Shown in pieces: positions 51,118-57,721 of a stretch of 64,000 nt of DNA (its first letter is position 1; each line of letters starts with the position of its first letter). The notes under the pieces were generated by a model. The model saw only the letters and a list, made by a program, of their open reading frames with translations, searched no databases and was not told the origin of the DNA. A program made the position numbers and the translations under genes. Source of the DNA: Desertimonas sp963786985. Lineage in GTDB: Bacteria; Actinomycetota; Acidimicrobiia; Acidimicrobiales; Ilumatobacteraceae. The DNA lies in the NCBI GenBank assembly GCA_963786985.1, contig CAWBBL010000015.1, positions 124,001 to 188,000 of the forward strand, in the 5' to 3' direction.

Positions 51118-51126
51118 TCGCCCTCC

Positions 51127-51795
51127 GTGTCCGACTACGTCGAGGCGTTCACCCTCGGCAACGCCGCGATCCTCAGCAACGTCTGTCTGCTGCCGCTGTA
51201 TCCGGGGCTCGTCGTGATGCTCTCGGCGCGCCTCGTCAACCCGCGGTCGCGCTTGTCGACGATGAGCCTCGGGCTCGCCGTCCTCGCCGGCATCGTCGTG
51301 TTCATGGTCGTCGTCGGGTTCGTCCTGTATCAGGCGAGCCGCGCCGTCGCCGACATCCTCGACTGGTTGTTGCCGGTCGTCTACGGCACGGTGTTCGTGC
51401 TCGGTGTGTTGATGCTGTTCGGGCGCAACCCGTTCATGCGGCTCGTCCGCACCGAGGCGCCGGTGCTCCGCAGCCCAACCGCCACCGCCTTCCTCTACGG
51501 GGTGCTCCTCGCTCCGATGACGTTGCCGTGCACCGGCCCGCTGGTCGTGTCGGCGTTCGTCATCGGCGGCGTCAGCGGGTCGGATGCCCTCGTCGACTCG
51601 TTGGTGTACTTCGTGTTCTACGCGCTCGGGTTCGGCTGGCCGCTCGTCGTTCTGCCGATGCTCGCCGCCCCGGCCCAACGCCAGATCACCCTGTTCCTCG
51701 CCGTCCACCACCGGCCCATCGAGCTGCTGTCCGGGGTCCTGCTCGTCGGGATCGCCGTGTACGGGTACTGGGCCGAAGTGCGCCCGTCGACGTAG
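51127..51795 (+). CDS. ccdA: CcdA/DsbD-type thiol-electron transporter
   Basis: Seen: 222 residues, GTG start, six membrane helices. The paired redox cysteines are in NVCLLPLYPG and MTLPCTGPLV, one in each half. Known: CcdA moves electrons from cytosolic thioredoxin to outer proteins such as TlpA, here encoded 10 bases upstream. Possibly supports the heme-c di-heme oxidoreductase at 41648, though cytochrome c maturation genes are not in this window. Confidence 0.84.
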   Translation: MSDYVEAFTLGNAAILSNVCLLPLYPGLVVMLSARLVNPRSRLSTMSLGLAVLAGIVVFMVVVGFVLYQASRAVADILDWLLPVVYGTVFVLGVLMLFGRNPFMRLVRTEAPVLRSPTATAFLYGVLLAPMTLPCTGPLVVSAFVIGGVSGSDALVDSLVYFVFYALGFGWPLVVLPMLAAPAQRQITLFLAVHHRPIELLSGVLLVGIAVYGYWAEVRPST

Positions 51796-51806
51796 CGGCG
51801 CGAAGG

Positions 51807-52007
51807 TCAGTCGTCGGGGCTGTCGTCGCCCAGCACGATGTCCCAGCGGTCGAGGCAGTCCTCGCAGCGATAGGCCACGATGTCGCCCTCCTGCCAGGGT
51901 TCGGCCTCGACGTCCTCTTCGTCGCGCCGTGGTGCCGTGAGCAGGTGGGCCCGGCCACCGCAATCGACGCACGTGATGATCGGATCGGGCTCGAGCATCA
52001 CGACCAT
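51807..52007 (-). CDS. Small zinc-ribbon protein
   Basis: Seen: 66 residues with two CxxC knuckles, ITCVDCGG and YRCEDCLDRW, typical of a zinc ribbon, and an acidic C-terminus LGDDSPDD. ATG 52007 is used; an ATG at 51998 is also possible. Convergent with ccdA and divergent from rsmD, whose promoter overlaps its upstream region. No specific family; a nucleic-acid or protein-binding role is inferred. Confidence 0.68.
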   Translation of the reverse strand: MVVMLEPDPIITCVDCGGRAHLLTAPRRDEEDVEAEPWQEGDIVAYRCEDCLDRWDIVLGDDSPDD

Positions 52008-52019
52008 TGTGCCCGCTTC

Positions 52020-52025
52020 TAACCT
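52020..52025 (+). promoter_or_regulatory. -10 element for leaderless rsmD
   Basis: TAACCT ends 6 nt before GTG 52032. Confidence 0.45.
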
Positions 52026-52031
52026 GCTGCG

Positions 52032-52544
52032 GTGCGAGTCGTCGCCGGGGAGTTCCGCGGACGCCGGTTGACGGCGCCGGAATCGTCGTCGACCCGTCCG
52101 ACGACGGACCGCGTGCGCGAGGCGATCTTCAACGCCCTCACCAGCCTCGGAGTCATCGATGGGGCGCTGGTCGCCGACCTCTACGCCGGCAGCGGTGCCC
52201 TCGGGATCGAGGCCCTCTCCCGTGGTGCGGAGCACTGCACGTTCGTCGAATCCGATCGGCACGCCCTGTCGGCGATCCACGACAACATCGCCACGCTCGG
52301 CCTCACCGGCCGTACTCGCGTGATGTCCGGTGACGTGCTGGCCATGATCCCGCGGATCGATTGCGACCTCGCCTTCGCCGATCCGCCGTACCAGTTCACC
52401 GACTGGCCGCGTCTGTTGGGGCGACTGACGGCCGGACTCCTCGTGGCCGAGGCGGCAGCGGAAGTTGCGGCGGCACCGGGCTGGGAACAGCAACGGGTCA
52501 AACGCTACGGCCGGACGTGGGTCACGTTCCTCGAACGGCAGTGA
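52032..52544 (+). CDS. rsmD: 16S rRNA (guanine-966-N2)-methyltransferase RsmD
   Basis: Seen: 170 residues with SAM motif ADLYAGSGALGIEALSRGA and catalytic FADPPYQF (the DPPY signature of N2-G methyltransferases), preceded by MRVVAGEFRGRRL. Known: RsmD methylates G966 of 16S rRNA and is encoded before coaD in many bacteria, as here. GTG start, leaderless. Confidence 0.92.
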   Translation: MRVVAGEFRGRRLTAPESSSTRPTTDRVREAIFNALTSLGVIDGALVADLYAGSGALGIEALSRGAEHCTFVESDRHALSAIHDNIATLGLTGRTRVMSGDVLAMIPRIDCDLAFADPPYQFTDWPRLLGRLTAGLLVAEAAAEVAAAPGWEQQRVKRYGRTWVTFLERQ

Positions 52545-52581
52545 CCGGCGTTCGCTTCGAGGGCACTACCGTCGCGGCTCG

Positions 52582-52674
52582 ATGAGCGAGCGTAGCGAGC
52601 TCCAGCAGTACGGCGCCTTTAGCTCAATTACGTCGCCCCAGGCGATCGAACACGTGGTCATGGTGCACCAGTGA
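52582..52674 (+). CDS. Possible 30-residue leader peptide upstream of coaD
   Basis: Seen: ATG 52582 opens 30 codons (MSERSELQQYGAFSS...) whose TGA overlaps the coaD GTG start (GTGA). TACCGT lies 9 nt upstream of the ATG. No homologue is known and it is too short to judge by composition. Inference: a translated leader that couples ribosomes into coaD. The alternative is that the coaD mRNA simply starts here. Confidence 0.35.
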   Translation: MSERSELQQYGAFSSITSPQAIEHVVMVHQ

Positions 52675-53180
52675 GCATCGTGCTCTACCCCGGCAGCTTC
52701 GACCCGATCCACCTCGGGCACCTCGACGTGATCGAGCAATCCACGGAGCTGTTCGGCGACGTCGTCGTCGCCGTGATGCACAACGACGAGAAGGTGTCTG
52801 GGGTGTTCACGGTCGAGGACCGGGTCCGCCTCGTCAACGAGAGCGCCGCCGACATCGGGCTCGGTGACCGTGTGCGCGTCATCACCCACAGTGGTCTGGC
52901 AGTCGACGCGGCACGGGTCGCTGGCGTGGACTTCATCGTCAAGGGCCTGCGCAACGCCGGAGACTTCGAGGTCGAGCAACAGATGGCCCTCACCAACCAT
53001 TCGGTGTCCGGCATACGCACCGTCTACCTGCCGTGCCGCATGGATCGCGGATTCATCAGCAGCCGCTTCGTGCGCGAGATCGCCCGGTACGGTGGTGCCA
53101 TACAGCACCTCGTCCCGGGGCCCGTGGCGGTGGCGCTGACCACGATGTTCCCGCCCGCGGGCAGTTCGAGCACGACATGA
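52671..53180 (+). CDS. coaD: Phosphopantetheine adenylyltransferase
   Basis: Seen: 169 residues with nucleotidyl-transferase motif YPGSFDPIHLGHLDVIE (HxGH), Lys in KGLRNAGDFEVEQQMA, and ISSRFVREIARYGG near the end. Known: CoaD makes dephospho-CoA from phosphopantetheine and ATP. GTG start overlaps the possible leader peptide stop; its own stop overlaps the next ATG. Typical rsmD-coaD order. Confidence 0.94.
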   Translation: MSIVLYPGSFDPIHLGHLDVIEQSTELFGDVVVAVMHNDEKVSGVFTVEDRVRLVNESAADIGLGDRVRVITHSGLAVDAARVAGVDFIVKGLRNAGDFEVEQQMALTNHSVSGIRTVYLPCRMDRGFISSRFVREIARYGGAIQHLVPGPVAVALTTMFPPAGSSSTT

Positions 53181-53776
53181 GAGACGACGACCAGACCTAC
53201 TACGACGACTTCGACGACCTCGACGAGGAGGACTACTCCGACGCCCCGCCCGTCGGGTACGTCGGAGACGCCGAGACGCTGCTGCGCCGGTCGATCGACA
53301 TCATCGCCACGGCACCGACGATGCCGCTGTCGTCGTCGCCGCGCATCGACCGCGACGAGATCATCGAGCTGCTCGAAGAGGCGTTGCAACGTCTTCCCGA
53401 CGAGCTGCGCCAGGCGCGATGGATGCTCAAGGAGCGTCAAGAGTTCGTCGCCAAGACGCGGCGCGAGGCCGAGGAGATCCTCGAGGCGGCACGCGTGCGC
53501 GCCGAGCGGATGGTTCAGCGCACCGAGGTGGTCCGCGCCGCTGAGCAGCGGGCTCGCCAGGTGATGGAAGCTGCCGAGACCGATGCCCGCCGGCTGCGTC
53601 ACGAGACCGAGGACTTTCTCGATCAACGTCTCGGAAGTTTCGAGATCCTTCTCGACAAACTGCAGAAGACGGTCAATGCCGGGCGCCAGCGACTGTCGAT
53701 CGGCGCCCTCCCGGCGCACACCGGCGAGCACGAGATCGACGATCCGACGAAGGGCTTCTTCGACCAAGACGGTTGA
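53177..53776 (+). CDS. DivIVA-like coiled-coil protein
   Basis: Seen: 199 residues. An acidic N-terminus (DDDQTYYDDFDDLDEEDY) leads a long heptad-bearing region, about residues 55-165, with Glu/Arg/Ala repeats such as KTRREAEEILEAARVRAERM and VRAAEQRARQVMEAAE. Known: proteins like this sit after coaD in Actinobacteria and are annotated as cell-division initiation or DivIVA-like. A pole or division role is inferred. ATG 53177 overlaps coaD by 4 bases. Confidence 0.72.
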   Translation: MRDDDQTYYDDFDDLDEEDYSDAPPVGYVGDAETLLRRSIDIIATAPTMPLSSSPRIDRDEIIELLEEALQRLPDELRQARWMLKERQEFVAKTRREAEEILEAARVRAERMVQRTEVVRAAEQRARQVMEAAETDARRLRHETEDFLDQRLGSFEILLDKLQKTVNAGRQRLSIGALPAHTGEHEIDDPTKGFFDQDG

Positions 53777-53813
53777 CCTCGCTCCGTCCCCTGATCGGCG
53801 GCACACTGGTGTC

Positions 53814-54317
53814 ATGTCCGCCAACCAGTTGCGTGTCAACGCCGCCGAACTGCTGCGCGAACCAGGGTTGCGCCGCCATGTCTCGGTGAAGATCGCGCCG
53901 GGCGACGTCGACGCTCAGCATCCGGCGATTGCTGGTGAACTGACCGCCGAGTTGGACCTGGTGTCGACGCTGGACGACATCGCCCTCAGCGGGACGATCG
54001 AGGTGCCGTGGCGCGGGGAGTGCCGGCGGTGCGCCCGTCCGCTCGCCGAGGCGGTCGTTGTCGAGGTCGACGAGCGCTACGCCGACCAACCCGCCGAGCA
54101 CGACGATGCCTTCCCCATCGACCACGGCCAGATCGACCTCGCCCCGATGGTTCGCGAGCACGTCCTGTTGACCATCGACGACCCCCGGCTGTGCCGACCC
54201 GATTGCCCCGGACTGTGTCCCGTCTGCGGTGCGGAGCTGCGTGAGGGGCCGTGCGCGTGCGACCGTGCCGTCGTCGACGAGCGGTGGGCCGCCCTCGACC
54301 AGCTCCGCCGCCCCTGA
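53814..54317 (+). CDS. DUF177 (YceD) family protein
   Basis: Seen: 167 residues with LDDIALSGTIEVPWRGECRRC and a Cys-rich C-terminus (CRPDCPGLCPVCGAEL, CACD). Known: YceD-type proteins are encoded with rpmF and influence 23S rRNA maturation; the conserved Cys pattern is family-typical. ATG 53814 is preceded by CACACT, a poor -10, 6 nt upstream. Followed by a repeat-bearing gap and then rpmF. Confidence 0.88.
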   Translation: MSANQLRVNAAELLREPGLRRHVSVKIAPGDVDAQHPAIAGELTAELDLVSTLDDIALSGTIEVPWRGECRRCARPLAEAVVVEVDERYADQPAEHDDAFPIDHGQIDLAPMVREHVLLTIDDPRLCRPDCPGLCPVCGAELREGPCACDRAVVDERWAALDQLRRP

Positions 54318-54322
54318 CCCCA

Positions 54323-54401
54323 CCCGAGTGTTTCCGGCCGCCCGAGTGTTTGCGGCGGCACGTGTCGGCCGGTAGCACTCGCCTGGACGGAAACACTCGG
54401 G
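54323..54401. repeat. Direct and inverted 14-bp repeats before rpmF
   Basis: CCCGAGTGTTTCCG at 54323-54336 has a near-identical direct copy at 54341-54354 and a perfect inverted copy, CGGAAACACTCGGG, at 54388-54401. The inverted arm could pair with either copy, giving two alternative hairpins, as in attenuators. A TAGCCT box at 54436-54441 lies between it and rpmF, and 54402-54474 otherwise shows nothing. Confidence 0.75.
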
Positions 54402-54474
54402 CGGGGCGGGCGAGGGTGTCGAGGGGTTGGGCCGGTAGCCTGGGCCAGCCCGAATTTCGTCCCGGAGACCCACG

Positions 54475-54654
54475 ATGGCAGTTCCCAAGAAGAAGAAGTC
54501 GAAGTCGAAGTCCCGCAGCCGTCGCGCCGGTGCATGGAAGCTCGACGCCCCGGCGCGCAGTGTGTGCCCGAGGTGTGGCGCGGCGAAGACGCCCCACACG
54601 GTGTGCCCATCCTGCGGCTGGTACAAGAACCGCGTCGCAGTCGACGTCGCCTGA
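54475..54654 (+). CDS. rpmF: 50S ribosomal protein L32
   Basis: Seen: 59 residues starting MAVPKKKKSKSKSRSRRAG, with two CxxC pairs (VCPRCGAA and VCPSCGWY) forming the zinc form of L32. Known: L32 is a small large-subunit protein encoded after DUF177 and before plsX in most bacteria, as here. A ribosome site (GGAG) lies about 10 bases upstream of ATG 54475. Confidence 0.93.
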   Translation: MAVPKKKKSKSKSRSRRAGAWKLDAPARSVCPRCGAAKTPHTVCPSCGWYKNRVAVDVA

Positions 54655-54667
54655 CTCTCGTCACTCG

Positions 54668-55627
54668 ATGCTGCCCATCGCCGTCGACGCCATGGGCGGC
54701 GACCATGCACCCGACGTGGTGCTGGCCGGCGTGCGACGGGCAGTCGACGACGGTATCCCCGTCGCCCTCGTCGGACCCGCTGGACTGGCCCACGACCCCG
54801 ACATCGAGCTGATCAGCGCGAGCGAGCTGATCGGCATGGACGAGGAGCCTGGTGCCGCAGTCCGCACGAAGAAGGACTCGACGCTCGTGCGCGCTGCCGA
54901 GGCGGTCCGCGATGGCAAGGCCTCGGCGATGGTGTCGGCCGGCAACACGGGGGCGACGATGGCCGCTGCCCTGTTGCGCATGGGACGGATCAAGGGCGTC
55001 AAGCGTCCGGCGATCGCCACCCCGATCCCCGTCCCCGGCGGGACGACACCGACCGTGTTGCTCGACGCCGGGGCCAACGCCGAGGTCCAGCCGGAGTGGC
55101 TCGTGCAGTTCGCCCAGATGGGCAGCGTCTACGCCCGCACCCGATTTCACATCGACGCACCCCGTGTCGGCCTGCTGTCGATCGGCGAGGAGCCCGGCAA
55201 GGGCGACTCGCTGCGCAAGGAGGCCTACCCGCTGCTGTCGAAGGCCGGGGCGATCAACTTCATCGGCAATATCGAAGGTCGTGACGTGATGAGCGACGCG
55301 GTCGACGTCGCCGTCACCGACGGATTCACGGGCAACGTCACACTGAAGACGCTCGAGGGTGGCATGAAGGCGTTGATCGCCGCCCTGCTCGCCGCCTTCG
55401 CCGAAGATGGGTACCGGCAACACGCCGATGCCCTGCTCCCGGCGCTGCTCCCGCTGTACAACACCCTCAATCCCGACACCTATGGCGGAGCCGTGCTGCT
55501 CGGTGTCGACGGCGTGTGCATCATCTCCCACGGCTCTTCCGGGGCCACGGCGATCCGCAACGCGATCGGCGTCGCCGCCGAGATGGTCGAGCACAAGATG
55601 GTCGACGAGATCAAGGCAATCGTCTAG
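54668..55627 (+). CDS. plsX: Phosphate acyltransferase PlsX
   Basis: Seen: 319 residues with AVDAMGGDHAPDVVLAGV, SAGNTGATMAAAL, LLDAGANAEVQPEWLVQFA, GNIEGRDV and TDGFTGNVTLK. Known: PlsX makes acyl-phosphate from acyl-ACP for phospholipid synthesis, feeding the CdsA step. ATG 54668 follows rpmF by 13 bases. Complete, normal length. Confidence 0.95.
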   Translation: MLPIAVDAMGGDHAPDVVLAGVRRAVDDGIPVALVGPAGLAHDPDIELISASELIGMDEEPGAAVRTKKDSTLVRAAEAVRDGKASAMVSAGNTGATMAAALLRMGRIKGVKRPAIATPIPVPGGTTPTVLLDAGANAEVQPEWLVQFAQMGSVYARTRFHIDAPRVGLLSIGEEPGKGDSLRKEAYPLLSKAGAINFIGNIEGRDVMSDAVDVAVTDGFTGNVTLKTLEGGMKALIAALLAAFAEDGYRQHADALLPALLPLYNTLNPDTYGGAVLLGVDGVCIISHGSSGATAIRNAIGVAAEMVEHKMVDEIKAIV

Positions 55628-55656
55628 AACACTTCGGCCACCACCGGCGGGTTCTG

Positions 55657-55662
55657 TACGAT
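55657..55662 (+). promoter_or_regulatory. -10 element before acpP
   Basis: TACGAT is 9 nt before the ATG at 55672. Confidence 0.35.
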
Positions 55663-55671
55663 CGCCGATCG

Positions 55672-55956
55672 ATGCCTGCTGACACACCCATCGAGCGCGA
55701 CGAGATCTTCGGAATCGTCCGTGACCGGCTCGCCGACATTCTCGAGATCGACCCGTCCGGGATCACCGAGGGACAGTCGTTCGTCGACGACCTCGACGCC
55801 GACTCCCTGGCGTTGATCGAACTGGTCGAGGCGCTCGAGGAGGAGCTCAGCGAGCGGGCAGCAGGTTTCCGTATCGACGACGAGGATCTCGCCGACCTCA
55901 AGACGGTGCGCGACGCCGTTGACTACGTTCTCGAGCGCACTCGTCAGGGCGGCTGA
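55672..55956 (+). CDS. acpP: Acyl carrier protein
   Basis: Seen: 94 residues with the phosphopantetheine site DLDADSLALIEL (Ser45). Acidic, four-helix. It is about 15 residues longer than typical ACP, mainly at the N-terminus and in a Glu-rich insert after the second helix (EELSERAAGFRIDDEDL). Known: ACP carries fatty acyl groups. Encoded between plsX and rnc, the usual place. Confidence 0.9.
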   Translation: MPADTPIERDEIFGIVRDRLADILEIDPSGITEGQSFVDDLDADSLALIELVEALEEELSERAAGFRIDDEDLADLKTVRDAVDYVLERTRQGG

Positions 55957-56706
55957 TTGTCCACCCCCGCCGACGGCGGAGCGGAGGACGTCGCCGCCCT
56001 GATCAGCTCGCTGGGGCTGTACTTCGACGACGTCGGCCTGGTCGATCAGGCGATGTCGCACCGGTCCTGGTGCGCGGAGAATCCGGGACACGCGAGTTAC
56101 GAGCGTCTCGAGTTCCTCGGTGATGCCGTGCTCGGCTGGGTCACCGCCGACTGCGCCTTCCGTCAGTTCCCCGACATGTCGGAGGGTCAGCTCACCGGCA
56201 TCCGCAAGGGCGTCGTCAACACGATGGCTCTGGCCGAGATGGCGGCCGAGCTGGGCATCGGCCGGTACATCAAGCTCGGCCGCGGAGAGGCGGCGGCCGG
56301 AGGGTCGACCAAGCCGTCGATCCTCGCCGACGCGATGGAGGCGCTGATCGGGGCCACCTACCTCGATCGGGGCTCGGCGACGGCGTACGAGTTCGTCGAA
56401 TCGCTGATCGCCACCCGTGTCGAGGCCACCGCCGAACGGCTCGACGAGCTCGACTTCAAGACGACGTTGCAGGAGCTGCTCGCCGGGGCGGGGATGGCGC
56501 CACCGGTGTACGACCTCACCGAGCAGGGCCCCGACCATCAGAAGCGCTTCTTCGCCACCGTGTCCGTGGGCGGGCGAGTGCTCGGAGCCGGGGAGGGCTC
56601 CTCGAAACGGTCGGCCGAGCAGGGTGCGGCGGCTGCGGCGACGCGCACGCTCGGCACCGAATTGACCAGCGCGGCGGACGACCGCGGCGACACGAGGTCG
56701 CCGTGA
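55957..56706 (+). CDS. rnc: Ribonuclease III
   Basis: Seen: 249 residues. The catalytic signature is YERLEFLGDAVLGWV (the conserved ERLEFLGDA), and the second acidic motif is ADAMEALIGATYLD. The C-terminal double-stranded RNA-binding domain follows, with DFKTTLQELLAGAGMAPPVY and FFATVSVGGRVLGAGEGSSKRSAEQ split by a short gap. Known: RNase III processes rRNA and cuts dsRNA. TTG start directly after the acpP stop. Confidence 0.94.
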   Translation: MSTPADGGAEDVAALISSLGLYFDDVGLVDQAMSHRSWCAENPGHASYERLEFLGDAVLGWVTADCAFRQFPDMSEGQLTGIRKGVVNTMALAEMAAELGIGRYIKLGRGEAAAGGSTKPSILADAMEALIGATYLDRGSATAYEFVESLIATRVEATAERLDELDFKTTLQELLAGAGMAPPVYDLTEQGPDHQKRFFATVSVGGRVLGAGEGSSKRSAEQGAAAAATRTLGTELTSAADDRGDTRSP

Positions 56707-56727
56707 GACGCGGCGTTCCCTGACACT

Positions 56728-57570
56728 GTGCCGGAGTTGCCAGAGGTCGAGACCGTCAGGCGCGGGCTGCAGCGCCTCGTCGTCGGGCGGCGGATCGACG
56801 GTGTCGAGGTCGGCCGGGAGCGCACGGTTCGGCGCACTTCGCGTCAGGCGCTGATCGACGGACTCACGGGCACGTCCCTCGTCGCCGCCGGGCGGCGCGG
56901 CAAGTACCTGTTGTGCCCGCTGGACTCCGGCGACGGCTTGATGGTCCACCTGCGGATGACGGGCCAATTGCTCCTCGTCGAATCTGGATCGGCGCGCCCG
57001 CTGCACACCCACGTCGTGCTCCATCTCGGCGACGCCGAGCTGCTCTTCGTCGATTCGCGCACGTTCGGGGAGATGGTCGTCTACGACCCCGACCACGTCG
57101 ACATCGAGCTGCCCGAGGTCGCCCGCCTCGGGCTCGATCCGCTCGTCGACAATCCCGATCCCGACGAGCTGTGGGCAGTGCTGCGACGCCGGTCGATGCG
57201 CATCAAACCACTGCTCCTCGACCAGCACGTCATCGCCGGGATCGGCAACATCTACGCCGACGAGATCCTCCATGCCGCCCGCCTACACCCGGAGACCCCG
57301 GCGTCGTCGCTGCGCCGTCGTGACGCGGTCGCGATCCACGAAGCGATGGGTCGGATCCTCAACGACTCGATCCGCGCCGGTGGCTCGACGCTGTCCGATG
57401 TCGGGTACGTCGACATGATGGGGGAGGGCGGGTCCTATCAAGACGCCCACCTCGTCTATGGGCGAACCGGCGAGCGCTGTCCGACGTGCGGCCGCGGCTT
57501 CATTCGGCGGATCACGAGTGGTGGACGATCCACCCACTTCTGCCCGGTCTGCCAGCGCCCGCGGACGTGA
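56728..57570 (+). CDS. mutM: Formamidopyrimidine-DNA glycosylase
   Basis: Seen: 280 residues with the essential N-terminus PELPEVETVRRGL (Pro1-Glu2 after Met removal), the helix-two-turn-helix HVIAGIGNIYADEILH, and the zinc finger RCPTCGRGFIRRI ... HFCPVCQ with four Cys. Known: Fpg removes 8-oxoguanine and formamidopyrimidines. GTG start. Followed by palindromic repeat B and smc. Complete. Confidence 0.95.
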   Translation: MPELPEVETVRRGLQRLVVGRRIDGVEVGRERTVRRTSRQALIDGLTGTSLVAAGRRGKYLLCPLDSGDGLMVHLRMTGQLLLVESGSARPLHTHVVLHLGDAELLFVDSRTFGEMVVYDPDHVDIELPEVARLGLDPLVDNPDPDELWAVLRRRSMRIKPLLLDQHVIAGIGNIYADEILHAARLHPETPASSLRRRDAVAIHEAMGRILNDSIRAGGSTLSDVGYVDMMGEGGSYQDAHLVYGRTGERCPTCGRGFIRRITSGGRSTHFCPVCQRPRT

Positions 57571-57585
57571 GTCCGGCCATCCTCG

Positions 57586-57661
57586 ATCTGGGGCGAATCC
57601 GTGTCAGACGCTGGCACGATTCTTCCCCACAAGCGTCGGTGACACGGATCTTCCCCAGATG
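57586..57661. repeat. Three-arm palindromic repeat, copy B
   Basis: Left arm 57586-57607, central inverted arm 57611-57629, and third arm 57640-57661 (GACACGGATCTTCCCCAGAT and flank). The third arm plus following GGGGGCGCGG matches copy A (16625-16656) with two changes in 32 bases. Located between mutM and smc. Confidence 0.8.
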
Positions 57662-57721
57662 CGGGGGCGCGGGTGGCTATCCCCCCACGCCGGTGGCCCA
57701 ACCGGTAGCTTCGGGCCCGCC

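Noticed and set aside
52605..52640. tRNA-like string TTTAGCTCAATTA
   Set aside because: It resembles a D-arm, but there is no acceptor stem, anticodon arm or T-arm in the right spacing.
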